Shown: positions 54,625 through 63,705, counted from the stretch's first letter. The stretch: DNA of 64,000 nt from Pelomonas cellulosilytica (GCF_021353265.1 NZ_JAJTWU010000013.1:1-64000); one strand, 5' to 3'. Notes: generated by a model from the sequence alone, not told the origin. A program made the numbers and translations.

Positions 54625-56163
54625 GTGCACCGCACGGCACGCGGTCATCAGTTTTGCGGATCGACGTATACCGCCATTTTGATTCCAATTGCATCCTCTT
54701 GTGACCAACTGGATGACCAAATTCTTCGCGGAACTCAACAATCCGAGCCGGGCAGGCGCCGCGGCACGATCCGGCCGCAATCTGTAGGAAGATTGCGGCG
54801 TTCTCAGCATGGGGCTTCTTCAGGGCCTTCATCCGCGCCGCAGGTAAGCGACTGGGTTGCAAAGTCGCAAAACTTCCTCGTCGGGCTGCTGGACACAGCC
54901 CGTAGGTTGCTGGGTTCGTTCGGATACGGCTTGGTTGCCTTTGTCGTGGAGCGCCCTGGTGAATTCCTCGTTGAGAAGGAAGCGGAGGGAAAGGTTCTCC
55001 CGTGGGCCACCTTGATGCTTGTGGCTTCTGCACTAGCCAGCACCTTATTCGCTTCTGATCTCAGCTACTCCAAAGATCAACCGCGTTGGCTTGACTCTCT
55101 AACTGGTCTAGCCGACCCTACAAGCTATCTGCATCGGTTTTTGCCCATCGTGGCGCTCGGACTTTGCTTTTGCTTTCTCAGCTGGCTCGCTTCTCGAATA
55201 CTTTCAGCACGGCATCGAGATGGCGCAGCGCTGTTGGTGGCTAGCACGGGGTTTTCGATCATCGTTGCGGCGCTGATATTCGAAACCATCACTGCAGATT
55301 TGCTCAACAAGTGGGCCGTCAACAATCCAGCGTGGGAGCCCTACGACTCCTGGCGTGCTGGCTACATTTTCTTCCATCTGCCCGTAGCCATTGGCTGTTC
55401 GTTGTTGGCTGGGCGAGCGTTGTGGCGCACTACCTTTTCTAGAGTACCTTGGAAGTTCGTACGACGCTTCGTGAAGGTGGCCGTAGCCATCGTTTGGGTT
55501 CCGCTGTGTTTTGAGGTTCCTACATTCGTCGGGAAGATGCTATCTGTGGCACTCGACTTATCCCCCCGTCTCATCGAATACGTCAACCCAGAGCTGAAAT
55601 ACGATCCTTGGGAGAACGCGAGCTATACGCCACTGCCAATCAAGTGCGATCTACAACGGTCAAAAGGCGAGCATCGCACCATGAGCTGCAGGCTTTACGG
55701 CATGACTATGGGCCGAGGTAGTCCAGTCCTCGATCTTGGGGAGGCAACGATCTTTGGCAGCAAATCCCGCATACGCTCTGGCCCGCAGGAGCGCTATCGG
55801 TTCAACGAAGAGAACTCGGTTGCGGAAAACGGATTCCCCTTCGAGGCTGAACGCGCTTTATTGGGCTTTGATGGCCTCGCTAAGTTCAAGGTTGGAGGTG
55901 AGCTGCTTCGCGATCCGACTGTCATCGTTGACCTGGGTAAGCCACTGGCTATTGACCTGGTGATCGATCTCGATGCAGCCTGCAGCAGCGATCGCCTGGC
56001 AGGCTTTCTGAAAAAGGTGGAAAATTTTGACTACTTGTATTTGCGGGCTACTCCATTGCGGATTCGCGCGATTTCGCAGCTGAAGTTCGACTATGCAGCC
56101 CTGGGACCCTGGCGCTTGCAAGGGCTCCGTGACTCTTTGGCGTGGCAGTGCGAGTCGAAGTGA
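54625..56163 (+). CDS. orphan membrane protein of unknown function
   Basis: A frame of 512 codons whose true start is unclear: the first 75 residues look non-coding and the likely protein begins near QVSDWVAKSQNFLVGLLD (about 54843), without a good ATG there. Hydrophobic helices lie at about residues 125-145, 170-192, 200-225, 245-265 and 285-305. A soluble C-terminal domain follows (ELKYDPWENASYTPLPIKCD onward). An early GEFLVEKEAEGKVLPW segment recalls Yip1-like membrane proteins, but weakly. GC is clearly lower than in the surrounding genes, which suggests acquisition by transfer. No neighbour suggests a role. Confidence 0.65.
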   Translation: MHRTARGHQFCGSTYTAILIPIASSCDQLDDQILRGTQQSEPGRRRGTIRPQSVGRLRRSQHGASSGPSSAPQVSDWVAKSQNFLVGLLDTARRLLGSFGYGLVAFVVERPGEFLVEKEAEGKVLPWATLMLVASALASTLFASDLSYSKDQPRWLDSLTGLADPTSYLHRFLPIVALGLCFCFLSWLASRILSARHRDGAALLVASTGFSIIVAALIFETITADLLNKWAVNNPAWEPYDSWRAGYIFFHLPVAIGCSLLAGRALWRTTFSRVPWKFVRRFVKVAVAIVWVPLCFEVPTFVGKMLSVALDLSPRLIEYVNPELKYDPWENASYTPLPIKCDLQRSKGEHRTMSCRLYGMTMGRGSPVLDLGEATIFGSKSRIRSGPQERYRFNEENSVAENGFPFEAERALLGFDGLAKFKVGGELLRDPTVIVDLGKPLAIDLVIDLDAACSSDRLAGFLKKVENFDYLYLRATPLRIRAISQLKFDYAALGPWRLQGLRDSLAWQCESK

Positions 56164-57027
56164 CGCCGCGCGCTGATGTAGTGCGGCGTCGCGCAACCAG
56201 CTGGCTGTAAAGACTGGATGGAGCGATGCGCCGAATCGGGATCAAAGTACTTCGACCTTATCGGCTTGGGCTGCTGTTGTACTTACGGATACAGCAACGC
56301 GCCAAGTACGCCGGCTTCATCCAAAGCTCCGCATAACCCCTCAAGCGGAGCGCCAGCGGCAGGCCTCCAGGTCCGCTTAGCTCGAACGTTGAACGGCCGC
56401 TTCGGGGCTGCGAAGTCGCCGTAGGCGAAGACTGCAACGGTCGAACTGAGACGGTCGAAGAACCCCGGAGCAGTCACACGGGCGGCATGACCGCAGCCAG
56501 CAGCATTGAACGGCCGCTCTTGCCGTCAAACGAGTCAGTCGGAGCCTGAGCCGGCCGGCAACTGGGGGAGGGCTTCCCCAGCGATTCACCGCTCGGGGCG
56601 ATGGCCAGGCGCGGCGCCAGTCCAGACGCTGGCGGTCATCGAAAGCGTCAACCCGGAGCCCGCAATGCAAGCCGTCACCACCGTTGCGGCCTACTGCGCT
56701 ATCCAGTTTCCCGGCCTCTTCGGCCGCACAGCCGACACGCTCCAGCCCATCGAGCGCAACGTACAGCCGGCCTACGTCAACCACGTCCGTGACAGCATCC
56801 TGCGCTGCAGCCGCCCGATGAGCGGCGCATAGTCGCACCGGCAACGCGTGCGCTTCCTGTCAGGTGTGGACCTTCACGAGAAATCAGCATGCACCACGGG
56901 GAGGCTGCCAACGACGCATTCCGCCCGGTGTGGATCGGCAGAGGCGACGGACCCCGCATGCCCTTACTCCGCGCTTCCAGCCCGTCGGTGAACGGTCTGC
57001 ACCGGGCTCTCGAGGCAGAGGGCGGGA
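56164..57027. other. 864-base gap with motif repeats
   Basis: No gene is convincing. A 55-codon frame from ATG 56664 has no family match. The motif TTGAACGGCCGCT occurs at 56390 and 56506 in the same orientation, each followed by different sequence. Confidence 0.45.
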
Positions 57028-57816
57028 TCAGGCCACCGTGGTTCCGAAGAGCGCCCCCACCGCCGCGGTGATGCCCATGGCGAGGGCACCCCAGAAGAGC
57101 ACGCGGCCGGCGCCCGTCCAGGCGCTCGCGCCGCCGACGCCCGCTGCCATCGCACCCAGCAGCGCCAGGAAGACCAGCGACGTGGCACTCACCAACGGGA
57201 TGACCGCGGTGCCGGCCGCCAGGCTTGTCACGACCAGCGGCAGAAGCGCCCCGCCCGCAAAACTGGCGGCCGAGGTGAACGCGGCCTGCACGGGGCGGGC
57301 CTTCAGCAGGTCGGCGATGCCCAGTTCGTCGCGCGCATGGGCCGCCAACGCATCGCGGGACATCAGTTGGCTGGCGACCTGACCGGCCAGGCGGGCGTCC
57401 AGCCCGCGCTGGATGTAGAGCTGAGTCAATTCCTGCATTTCTGCGGCCGGGCTGTCGGCCAGTTCGGCGCGCTCACGGCCGATGTCGGCGCTCTCTGTGT
57501 CGGCCTGAGCCTGCACCGAGACGTATTCGCCCGCGGCCATCGACATGGCCCCCGCCATCAGCCCCGCCGCGCCCGTCACCAGCAGGCTATCGGGGCTGGC
57601 GCCTGCCGCGGCAACGCCGACCAGCAGGCTGGCCGTGGACACGATGCCGTCGTTGGCCCCGAGCACGGCCGCACGCAGCCAGCCGATACGCTCGGTGCGA
57701 TGGCGCTCGGCATGGCGGGTGGTGGGCCTCAAGGCGGTGCTGCCTTCGCGATCACGGCCACCGTCACGGCCGGGCGGCCTGGCCTGGTCGCATGGCGCGG
57801 GTCGCGCGTGGCGCAC
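57028..57816 (-). CDS. VIT1/CCC1 family metal transporter
   Basis: A 262-residue inner-membrane protein with five hydrophobic segments. The VIT signature is clear: LRAAVLGANDGIVSTASLLVG near residue 48, GAMSMAAGEYVSVQAQADTE near residue 90, and the cytoplasmic metal-binding region rich in Glu and Met (AAEMQELTQLYIQRG). Family members move Fe(II) or Mn(II). The only upstream start in frame is GTG 57816, which lies 53 bases inside the preceding kinase-like gene, so the two overlap. Confidence 0.88.
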   Translation of the reverse strand: MRHARPAPCDQARPPGRDGGRDREGSTALRPTTRHAERHRTERIGWLRAAVLGANDGIVSTASLLVGVAAAGASPDSLLVTGAAGLMAGAMSMAAGEYVSVQAQADTESADIGRERAELADSPAAEMQELTQLYIQRGLDARLAGQVASQLMSRDALAAHARDELGIADLLKARPVQAAFTSAASFAGGALLPLVVTSLAAGTAVIPLVSATSLVFLALLGAMAAGVGGASAWTGAGRVLFWGALAMGITAAVGALFGTTVA

Positions 57817-58651
57817 CGCCGGGCAGTGTTGCTAGCGCGGCCCCGCCACGCCGCGGCTGGCTGACGCGGGTCCACCGGCCCGTGCCGGTGCTGGCCATTT
57901 CGACCTCGGCCCCCAGCAGGCGGCTCAGCCGGGCCACGATCGCCAGGCCGAGGCCTTCCCCGGCCGGCAGGGGCTGTGCTGCGGGCGACACGGGCAAGCC
58001 CTGCAGTGGCAGGTGCAGCGCTCCGACCGCCTGCACGGGGGTGGCATCACGGACCTCGAAGAACCAGCGCCCCGGCGCGACGCGGTCGCTGGCCCCGCAG
58101 GTGAGCACCACGCCGTGGGAGGTGGTGTAGCGCACGGCATTGAGCATCAGGTTCTGCGCGATGCGCTCGAGCAGGCGCGCATCTGTCTCGACGGGCAGCA
58201 CGGCCGGGCCGCGGTACTCGACACGCAGCCCGCGCGTCTCGGCCAGCGCCATGACGCTGTCGCACACCCCCTGCAGCACCACGGCGGCATTGAGCGGTCT
58301 AAGCACCGGGGCCTCCGCCACGGCCTCGTGCCGGGCGAGATCGTCCATCCCGTCCAGCAGCAGGCCGAGGCTGGTGACGTTGCGGTCCAACATGCTCGCC
58401 AGGGCCAGGCGGCGCTCGTCGGTGCAGGGCCGCTGCAGCAGCAGGGTGATGTTGGCCACCACGCCCAGCTTGCCGCGCACATCGTGCACCGCGTGCTGCC
58501 ACAGCATGGACGCGTTGCGACTGTCCGTTGAAGGAAGGTCGACCGGGCTGGCCGGACGGGACGTCCACAGGCCCGGCCGGTCGCGCGAGGCAGCGGTGAA
58601 CGGGGCGATCTTGAACAGGTGGGCGGGTGGCAGGGTCGTGGGTTTGTCCAT
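57764..58651 (-). CDS. soluble histidine-kinase-like protein
   Basis: A 295-residue protein without membrane segments. A helical part with HDVRGKLGVVANITLLL near residue 55 may be the dimerisation/phospho-acceptor region. The HATPase_c domain follows, with LERIAQNLMLNAVRYTTSHG as the N box and GEGLGLAIVARLSRLLG as the G box. No receiver or sensor domain is present. It may phosphorylate or sense within the cytoplasm. It overlaps the VIT gene downstream. Confidence 0.75.
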   Translation of the reverse strand: MDKPTTLPPAHLFKIAPFTAASRDRPGLWTSRPASPVDLPSTDSRNASMLWQHAVHDVRGKLGVVANITLLLQRPCTDERRLALASMLDRNVTSLGLLLDGMDDLARHEAVAEAPVLRPLNAAVVLQGVCDSVMALAETRGLRVEYRGPAVLPVETDARLLERIAQNLMLNAVRYTTSHGVVLTCGASDRVAPGRWFFEVRDATPVQAVGALHLPLQGLPVSPAAQPLPAGEGLGLAIVARLSRLLGAEVEMASTGTGRWTRVSQPRRGGAALATLPGGAPRATRAMRPGQAARP

Positions 58652-58737
58652 GGGCGGGCTCGTGGTGGGCTCCGGCGCCTCCTCCGGTAGGGCGACGCGC
58701 CGGTGGGGGGACGCATCCGGCGCGGCGAGCGGCGGGC

Positions 58738-58887
58738 TCAGCGCGAGCCCTTGACGGCCTTGTGCCTGGGCGGCCGGTCGCGCGCGGTCGCAGGGGCTGC
58801 CGCCCGAGGTGATTCAGGCTTGGCGTCCAGCACAGGCGGGTGTGTCGCCGGCTGTGCAGCTCGCTTGGGTTTCATGGATTTCTTCAT
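58738..58887 (-). CDS. small very basic protein
   Basis: A 49-residue peptide from ATG 58887, preceded by AGGAG at good spacing, which is the main support. It is rich in Lys, Arg, Pro and Ala (KKSMKPKRAAQPATHPP), reminiscent of small nucleic-acid-binding tails. No family is recognised. Confidence 0.5.
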   Translation of the reverse strand: MKKSMKPKRAAQPATHPPVLDAKPESPRAAAPATARDRPPRHKAVKGSR

Positions 58888-58972
58888 GTGGTGCTCCTGG
58901 GAAGGCGACTCGACGGGCCAGGTGTCCGCTGAGGTCGGGGGGGTGAAACAAGGGTGGCGCGCCGGGGGGCGA

Positions 58973-59257
58973 TCACATGCGTGCCTTGAGGAGGTGGAAA
59001 GCGTGGAAAAAGGCATTGCGCAGGCGGTCCATGTCCGGCACGGCCTGGTGCCAGGTGGCCTCGGTGGAGCCCTGCAGGGACTCCCACTTCGCGAGCGCCT
59101 CGCGGGACTGGGTGCGCAGCCGCGCCAGCTCACCTTCGTACTGTTGGCGAGCCTCCTGGCGGACATGCATCACACGGGCCTCCAGCGAGCCCAGCTGGTC
59201 GTTGAGCGTGTCGAGCTCGAGCTTCATGTTGTCGATGTAGTTGTTGCGTTCGCTCAT
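58973..59257 (-). CDS. coiled-coil protein
   Basis: A 94-residue protein from ATG 59257, fixed by a GAGGAG site. Residues about 5-70 form a coiled coil (YIDNMKLELDTLNDQLGSLE, then EARQQYEGELARLR). It resembles small stress-linked helical proteins but is not a named family to me. It belongs to the compact minus-strand cluster at 57-61 kb. Confidence 0.7.
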   Translation of the reverse strand: MSERNNYIDNMKLELDTLNDQLGSLEARVMHVRQEARQQYEGELARLRTQSREALAKWESLQGSTEATWHQAVPDMDRLRNAFFHAFHLLKARM

Positions 59258-59288
59258 GGCGACTCCTCGATGCACTGTGAAGAGACCA

Positions 59289-59447
59289 TCACAGGCGGCC
59301 GAGCAACAGCAGCCCGACGACGATCACTAGCAGCAGGCTGAGGGCTCCCGAGGGCATGAACCCCCAGCTGCGGCTATGCGGCCACGCCGGGAGGGCCCCG
59401 ATCAACAGCAGGATCACGACGATCAAGAGCAGGATGCCGAGGTTCAT
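59289..59447 (-). CDS. DUF3309 family small membrane protein
   Basis: A 52-residue protein starting at ATG 59447. It has two hydrophobic helices (NLGILLLIVVILLLIGALP and LLLVIVVGLLLLGRL) joined by the LPAWPHSRSWGFMPSGA loop, the signature of DUF3309. The function is unknown; family members are often next to stress genes. It is very short and easy to miss by automatic gene calling. Confidence 0.82.
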   Translation of the reverse strand: MNLGILLLIVVILLLIGALPAWPHSRSWGFMPSGALSLLLVIVVGLLLLGRL

Positions 59448-59482
59448 GGGGTTCTCCGTGACTAGAGCGGGCCGTGGCGCCC

Positions 59483-60133
59483 TCAGCCCGCCAGCGTGAG
59501 CTGATCGCGCACTGCGCGGACACCGGGCAGGGCCCAGGCCGCAGCCAGCGCCGATTGGCGGCCCGCCCAGTGAGGCACGGTGCCGGTGAGGGTGACCTCA
59601 TGCCCTCGCACGAGAGCCTGGATCTGCCCGGCATCGACGCCGGCCGCGCGCTCCAGGGCTTCGCGCAGGCTGGACATGACCACGCCGGCCGTGCTTGGCC
59701 TCAGCTGGGTGTCGTCGTGAACGCCCAGAACGCCGCGCAGCGTATGCACGCAGGCCAGCGCCGCCTCGCGCTGGTACTGCCAGCGCACCGTGCCGGAGAG
59801 CGTGACCTGGCCGGCCTGCACCGCCACGCCCAGCTCCGTGTCGGCCAGCGCCGCATGCCAAGCCAGGCGGTGGATAACGGCGGCCGCGATGTCGGCATCG
59901 CTGGGCGGGCTGAGGCCGGGCAGGCGCACCGTCAACGCGCTGGCCAGCCCCTGCACACCGGCCACCCGCTGCACCGCGTGCAAGGCGTGCCACTTCTCGG
60001 CGGCGCTGTCCAGCAGGCCGGACAGCGTAACAACACCGTCCTTCACCTCCACCCCGAGCGACGTGGCCTGCACGGCCGGGTCCCATTGCAGTTCCTGCAG
60101 GACTTCCGCTTGCAGCTGAAGGTCGGTTTTCAT
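59483..60133 (-). CDS. triple-BON domain protein
   Basis: A 216-residue protein from ATG 60133. Three BON domains follow one another (LGVEVKDGVVTLSGLLDS, LGVAVQAGQVTLSGTVRW, ALVRGHEVTLTGTVPHW). There is no signal peptide, so it is cytoplasmic unless exported by other means. BON domains bind phospholipids or act in stress-linked proteins. It is a paralogue of the next gene upstream. Confidence 0.85.
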   Translation of the reverse strand: MKTDLQLQAEVLQELQWDPAVQATSLGVEVKDGVVTLSGLLDSAAEKWHALHAVQRVAGVQGLASALTVRLPGLSPPSDADIAAAVIHRLAWHAALADTELGVAVQAGQVTLSGTVRWQYQREAALACVHTLRGVLGVHDDTQLRPSTAGVVMSSLREALERAAGVDAGQIQALVRGHEVTLTGTVPHWAGRQSALAAAWALPGVRAVRDQLTLAG

Positions 60134-60242
60134 GGGAAGCCTCGTGGGATTGAGGTGCCCAGCTTGCGCGGTCTGCCGTGCAGGGTCGGTGCGGCAGCGC
60201 ACATGCGGGCAGGCCGGCAGCACGGCCACGGCACGAGCGCGC

Positions 60243-60893
60243 TCATGCGATGGCGATGCGGTTGGTGACACGGCGCACGCCCGGGCTGCTCCAGGCCGCG
60301 TGGGTGGCCAGGTCGCGGTCGGCCCAGGTCGGCACGCTGCCCGACAGGATCACGTCGCCGCCGATGACCTCGACCTTCAAGCGCCGCAGTTGAGCTGGGG
60401 CCCGGCGCCGCAGGGCTGCCTCGATGCCAGCCATGCTGGCGCCGCCGGCATGCGCCGGCTCGATGGCGATCTGGTTGCTCAGGCCCACCACGCCGCACAG
60501 GTGGCGCACGCTCTCGGCTGCGGCCTCGCGCTGGTACTGCCAGGCGACCGTGCCGGTCAGCACGATCCAGCCGTTCTCCACCAGCACCTGCACGGCCTCG
60601 GGCGGCAGGCCTTCCGTCCAGTGCAGCGCGTGCACCGCCGAGGCTGCGATGTCGGCATCGGTGCGGCGGCCGAACGCCGACAGCTTGACCGTGATCTCAG
60701 GCACCAGGGCGCGCAGGCCCGCGACGCGCTGCGCCGCCGTTTCGGCGTGCAGCTTCTCCGGGAAGCTGCTGACCTCACCGGTCAGCGTGACGGCACCGTC
60801 ATGCACTTGCACGCCGATCTCGGCTGCGTGCAGCGCCGGGTCCCATTGAAGTTCGGTCATCACGTCCTGCTGGAGCTGGGCATCGGTCTTCAT
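60243..60893 (-). CDS. triple-BON domain protein (paralogue)
   Basis: A 216-residue protein from ATG 60893, the same length and domain layout as the gene at 59483-60133 (IGVQVHDGAVTLTGEVSSF, LVENGWIVLTGTVAWQYQ, VEVIGGDVILSGSVPTW). The shared MKTD start and WDPA segment near residue 17 show tandem duplication. No signal peptide is seen. The promoter of the 57-61 kb cluster may lie upstream of it, at 60894-61070. Confidence 0.85.
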   Translation of the reverse strand: MKTDAQLQQDVMTELQWDPALHAAEIGVQVHDGAVTLTGEVSSFPEKLHAETAAQRVAGLRALVPEITVKLSAFGRRTDADIAASAVHALHWTEGLPPEAVQVLVENGWIVLTGTVAWQYQREAAAESVRHLCGVVGLSNQIAIEPAHAGGASMAGIEAALRRRAPAQLRRLKVEVIGGDVILSGSVPTWADRDLATHAAWSSPGVRRVTNRIAIA

Positions 60894-61458
60894 GGAGAGT
60901 CCTTGTCGGTGGTGGGATCCAGCCTGCCGAATCGGCCGGGCCCTGTCGGTGCGGCAGGGAACACAGGACCGCTTGGACCCGCTGGTGGCGCCGGTACGCA
61001 GTCGCACAGACGCCACCGCAGGCATCGGCGACAGGCCGTCTGGACATCCACCCCGCCCCCCTGAGGGCACGTCATGCACCCAAGCCCCGGCCCGACACGC
61101 TGTTTCAACACAGGCCCTCACGCTGGCCGTGCTGGCCCTGTCACCCGGCTTTGCGCCCGCCGAAACGCCCGCGGCGCCCTACCTCTACCTCTACCTCTAC
61201 CTCTACCTCTACCTCTACCTCTACCTCTACCTCTACCTCTACCTCTACCTCTACCTCTACCTCTACCTCGGCCTGGGCACGGGCCAGACCCGCCGCCGCC
61301 TGGACGCGCCACGACTGGGCGGCCAGGTGCTCACAGGCACACGCGCGGAACGTTTCTTCCGTTTGCCACCGCAGAGCGCATGGCCCCGGCATGATCTCGA
61401 CCATTCGCCGACCCGCATGTGCGGAGAAGTTTGGAGCCGGCAAAGTCGACATGACCCC
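60894..61458. other. 565-base gap with a decayed signal-peptide-like frame
   Basis: No gene is convincing. One plus-strand frame at about 61090-61320 reads like a signal peptide (ALTLAVLALSPGFAPAETPA) followed by the hexanucleotide repeat read as Tyr-Leu, but it lacks a suitable ATG nearby. The (CTCTAC) repeat lies at 61180-61269. Confidence 0.45.
61180..61269. repeat. hexanucleotide tandem repeat (CTCTAC), about 15 copies
   Basis: About 90 bases of perfect six-base repeats. Copy changes keep the reading frame. In one plus frame it reads Tyr-Leu repeated, in another Leu-Pro, and on the minus strand Glu-Val or Gly-Arg. It resembles variable microsatellites. Confidence 0.95.
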
Positions 61459-62259
61459 ATGAAAGCGTCCGTCACCTCAAAACTCACGCGCACCGCCTGC
61501 GCCAGCGTGGCGCTCACCATCGCGAATGCCATCTTGGCGGCGCCGGCCGTCGCTCCAGGTGCTTTGCTCCGCCAAGGCGAGTGGAGACAGGGTGTCGGCT
61601 CATATGGCGTGCCACAGGTCTGGGACAAATTGCCTGCACATTCCTGGCCGATGGATGGCTGGGCCACATTCGTGATCGACGACGCGGAAGCCACGCTGAC
61701 CGTGCAGCCGCTGTCAATCCCTGAGGCCCGATTGCGGTTGAAGCCTGTGGTCGACCAGCTTGAAGCGGCGGCTGGTTCGACGGCATCGGAGCCTGAATCC
61801 GCGGGGGCTACGTCGGACATTCAAGACCAGGAGCGCATTCCGGCGTACGTCCGCATTCCCGGCTTGACTTGGCAAGCGCGCACTGTCGCGCTCTATCGTT
61901 TCAAGAACGGGACGCCGCGGCTGACGCCGGCACTCGACCACCGGTTTGATCTTGCCCTGAACGGTCGTCCCTTCGCGTTCAAGCTACAAAATGGCTTGCG
62001 TACTGCAGATGGCCGGCCCTACGGGGAGGGCACGCAGTTCAGCCTCGAGGTTGACGGCCAGCGCTACGAATACGACCTCGGTGGCTACGGCTGGGACGTG
62101 CAGATCAAGGCCATCGGTGACTTTGACGGCGACGGCCGGCCGGATTTTCTTTTCGAACTTGGTGGTTCCAACAGCAGCTACGAGGCGCTGATCCTGTCCA
62201 GTCAGGCGCGGCCAGGGCGCAATCCGCCGACGGCATACCTGGCCTCCTGGGGTTGCTGA
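61459..62259 (+). CDS. hypothetical secreted protein
   Basis: A 266-residue protein from ATG 61459, the point where a signal peptide (TACASVALTIANAILAAPA) begins. The C-terminal part has beta strands and a calcium-loop-like DFDGDGRPDFLFELGG near residue 225, as in FG-GAP or EF-hand-type repeats. A longer open frame runs upstream through the microsatellite but does not look coding. No family is recognised; it may bind metal outside the cytoplasm. Confidence 0.7.
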   Translation: MKASVTSKLTRTACASVALTIANAILAAPAVAPGALLRQGEWRQGVGSYGVPQVWDKLPAHSWPMDGWATFVIDDAEATLTVQPLSIPEARLRLKPVVDQLEAAAGSTASEPESAGATSDIQDQERIPAYVRIPGLTWQARTVALYRFKNGTPRLTPALDHRFDLALNGRPFAFKLQNGLRTADGRPYGEGTQFSLEVDGQRYEYDLGGYGWDVQIKAIGDFDGDGRPDFLFELGGSNSSYEALILSSQARPGRNPPTAYLASWGC

Positions 62260-62820
62260 TGTGCCCACTCACCAGTGCATGAAAGCGTGGACAGGAAGTC
62301 GACTGACGCCTCCTGCCCAACTCCAGCCAGTGAGTGCCTCGTCCGCGACCGGCGGCACAGGCTGCAAAGCCGACCTAGACCCGAGCGAGCACATCGGGCG
62401 ACAGCTTCAGGCTGGTCGGAGTCATTCGCCGTTCGGCAGCTCAACGTCGGCACCACCGGTCAGCGGCCGTTCGACGCACGCCGACGTCAACGGCCGCTTC
62501 ACCTTCGAGACCGGGCATTGAGCGGCCGGTGGTTGCAGCTTGGCCTCGAATGACTGGTCGCGGCTCTGGTGAACGGGAGCTCACGACCCGGAGCGGCCTT
62601 TCGGTCCATCGAACGCGTGGCGGGAAAGCGGTCGCTCAACGGCTTGATGCCGAGGCCGCTGTAGGGCGGGATGGCGCAGGCGCGCCCCGCCGCTCGCTTG
62701 CGCGACGCCGGCTTCTTCGTCGTGGACACCCGATGGGGTTGCAGCGGTAGCGCGGGTCGCGACGCGACCTACCTGACTGCCAAAGGCGGCACACCGATGC
62801 GGGGCCGATTGGGTGAACGG
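62260..62820. other. 561-base gap with GGCCG motifs
   Basis: No gene is seen. Several GCGGCC/GGCCGC elements cluster at 62465-62530 and include CAACGGCCGCTT and GAGCGGCCGG, related to the intergenic motif found at 54475, 56390 and 56506. Confidence 0.45.
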
Positions 62821-63276
62821 TCAATGCTCGCGGCGCGCCGCGAAACCAACAAGGGCGTTGATGTGTTTCGCGATGTCCTCTGGCGTGGCGTCAACGCAAA
62901 ACAATTGAATGACCTTCTGGTCTTGGTACCGCTGGCCCCCGGCAACTCTTGGTTCCATTTCCAGCAAAACGATGACACTGCCTGGCCATGCGTGAGGGCT
63001 GCTGCCGCCAGATACTGCGTACTTGATGCGGGATATGGGGACCTTGGTCGCCAAGCCTGGGCCGAAAGCGATCTCCGAGCCACCGAACTCCAGCACTGGG
63101 CGATCAAATGGACTCAACTTCAGCAGGAGTGAAACAACGACCAGCGCCCATACGGCCGCAAGAATCATGAGAACGCCGCTTGTCAAACCAAGCCAGAACA
63201 ACGCGACCGCAATGACGAACATCGGCGCCAGACTGGCGACGAGCTTCGGCTTTGAGTAGAAGATGAATCTGTCCAT
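62821..63276 (-). CDS. hypothetical membrane protein
   Basis: A 151-residue protein from ATG 63276. Two hydrophobic helices occupy about residues 10-52 (LAPMFVIAVALFWLGLTSG and ILAAVWALVVVSLLL). A soluble C-terminal domain follows, with FGGSEIAFGPGLATKVPISR and KVIQLFCVD, which resembles a PH-like fold. The function is unknown. The next gene upstream is also a small membrane protein in the same direction. Confidence 0.6.
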   Translation of the reverse strand: MDRFIFYSKPKLVASLAPMFVIAVALFWLGLTSGVLMILAAVWALVVVSLLLKLSPFDRPVLEFGGSEIAFGPGLATKVPISRIKYAVSGGSSPHAWPGSVIVLLEMEPRVAGGQRYQDQKVIQLFCVDATPEDIAKHINALVGFAARREH

Positions 63277-63330
63277 GGATCGCCGAAGCGTTGTACATGA
63301 ACGCTGACGAACTGCCCTACGTGACTGGCG

Positions 63331-63705
63331 TCAGACGAACTTGATGAATGAAAGCGCCATGATGACGATGGAGCAAAGCAGCGGACCAGCCAGAAAAATA
63401 GAGATCGCCTGCCAGACGTTGTACTTCATGAGCAGATCATTTGGAATGAGCCAGGGATCAGCTGCAGCTGCCGCCAAAACCTGATCTCGGTTCTTTGGCA
63501 GCTTCTTGCCAACGGACGCCAAGTAGCCATGCAAATTTGATGCATGTTTCTGCATTGGAAGACTGCATAAATACTGGACGATTGCGCCAAAGACAAACCA
63601 ATTCTTGGCGAACGCTGCTACTTCAGTATTCGCGATGAACCGGCCAACGGCGGCCAGTATCCAAAACAACAACAGTCCTAGCAGAAACAAAATCTTCGAG
63701 TTCAT
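63331..63705 (-). CDS. hypothetical small membrane protein
   Basis: A 124-residue protein with an N-terminal helix (KILFLLGLLLFWILAAVG), a second hydrophobic stretch near residue 40 and a C-terminal helix (FLAGPLLCSIVIMALSFI). The central part is soluble (KKLPKNRDQVLAAAAADPW). No family is recognised. GC is lower than in most of the window. Confidence 0.6.
   Translation of the reverse strand: MNSKILFLLGLLLFWILAAVGRFIANTEVAAFAKNWFVFGAIVQYLCSLPMQKHASNLHGYLASVGKKLPKNRDQVLAAAAADPWLIPNDLLMKYNVWQAISIFLAGPLLCSIVIMALSFIKFV

Noticed and set aside
57028-60893. The kinase, BON and VIT genes as an antiphage system
   Set aside because: No nuclease, helicase, reverse transcriptase, TIR or other defence effector is present; a stress cluster fits better.
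61180-61269. Regular repeats suggesting a CRISPR array
   Set aside because: The repeats are six bases long, perfect and without spacers, so this is a microsatellite.
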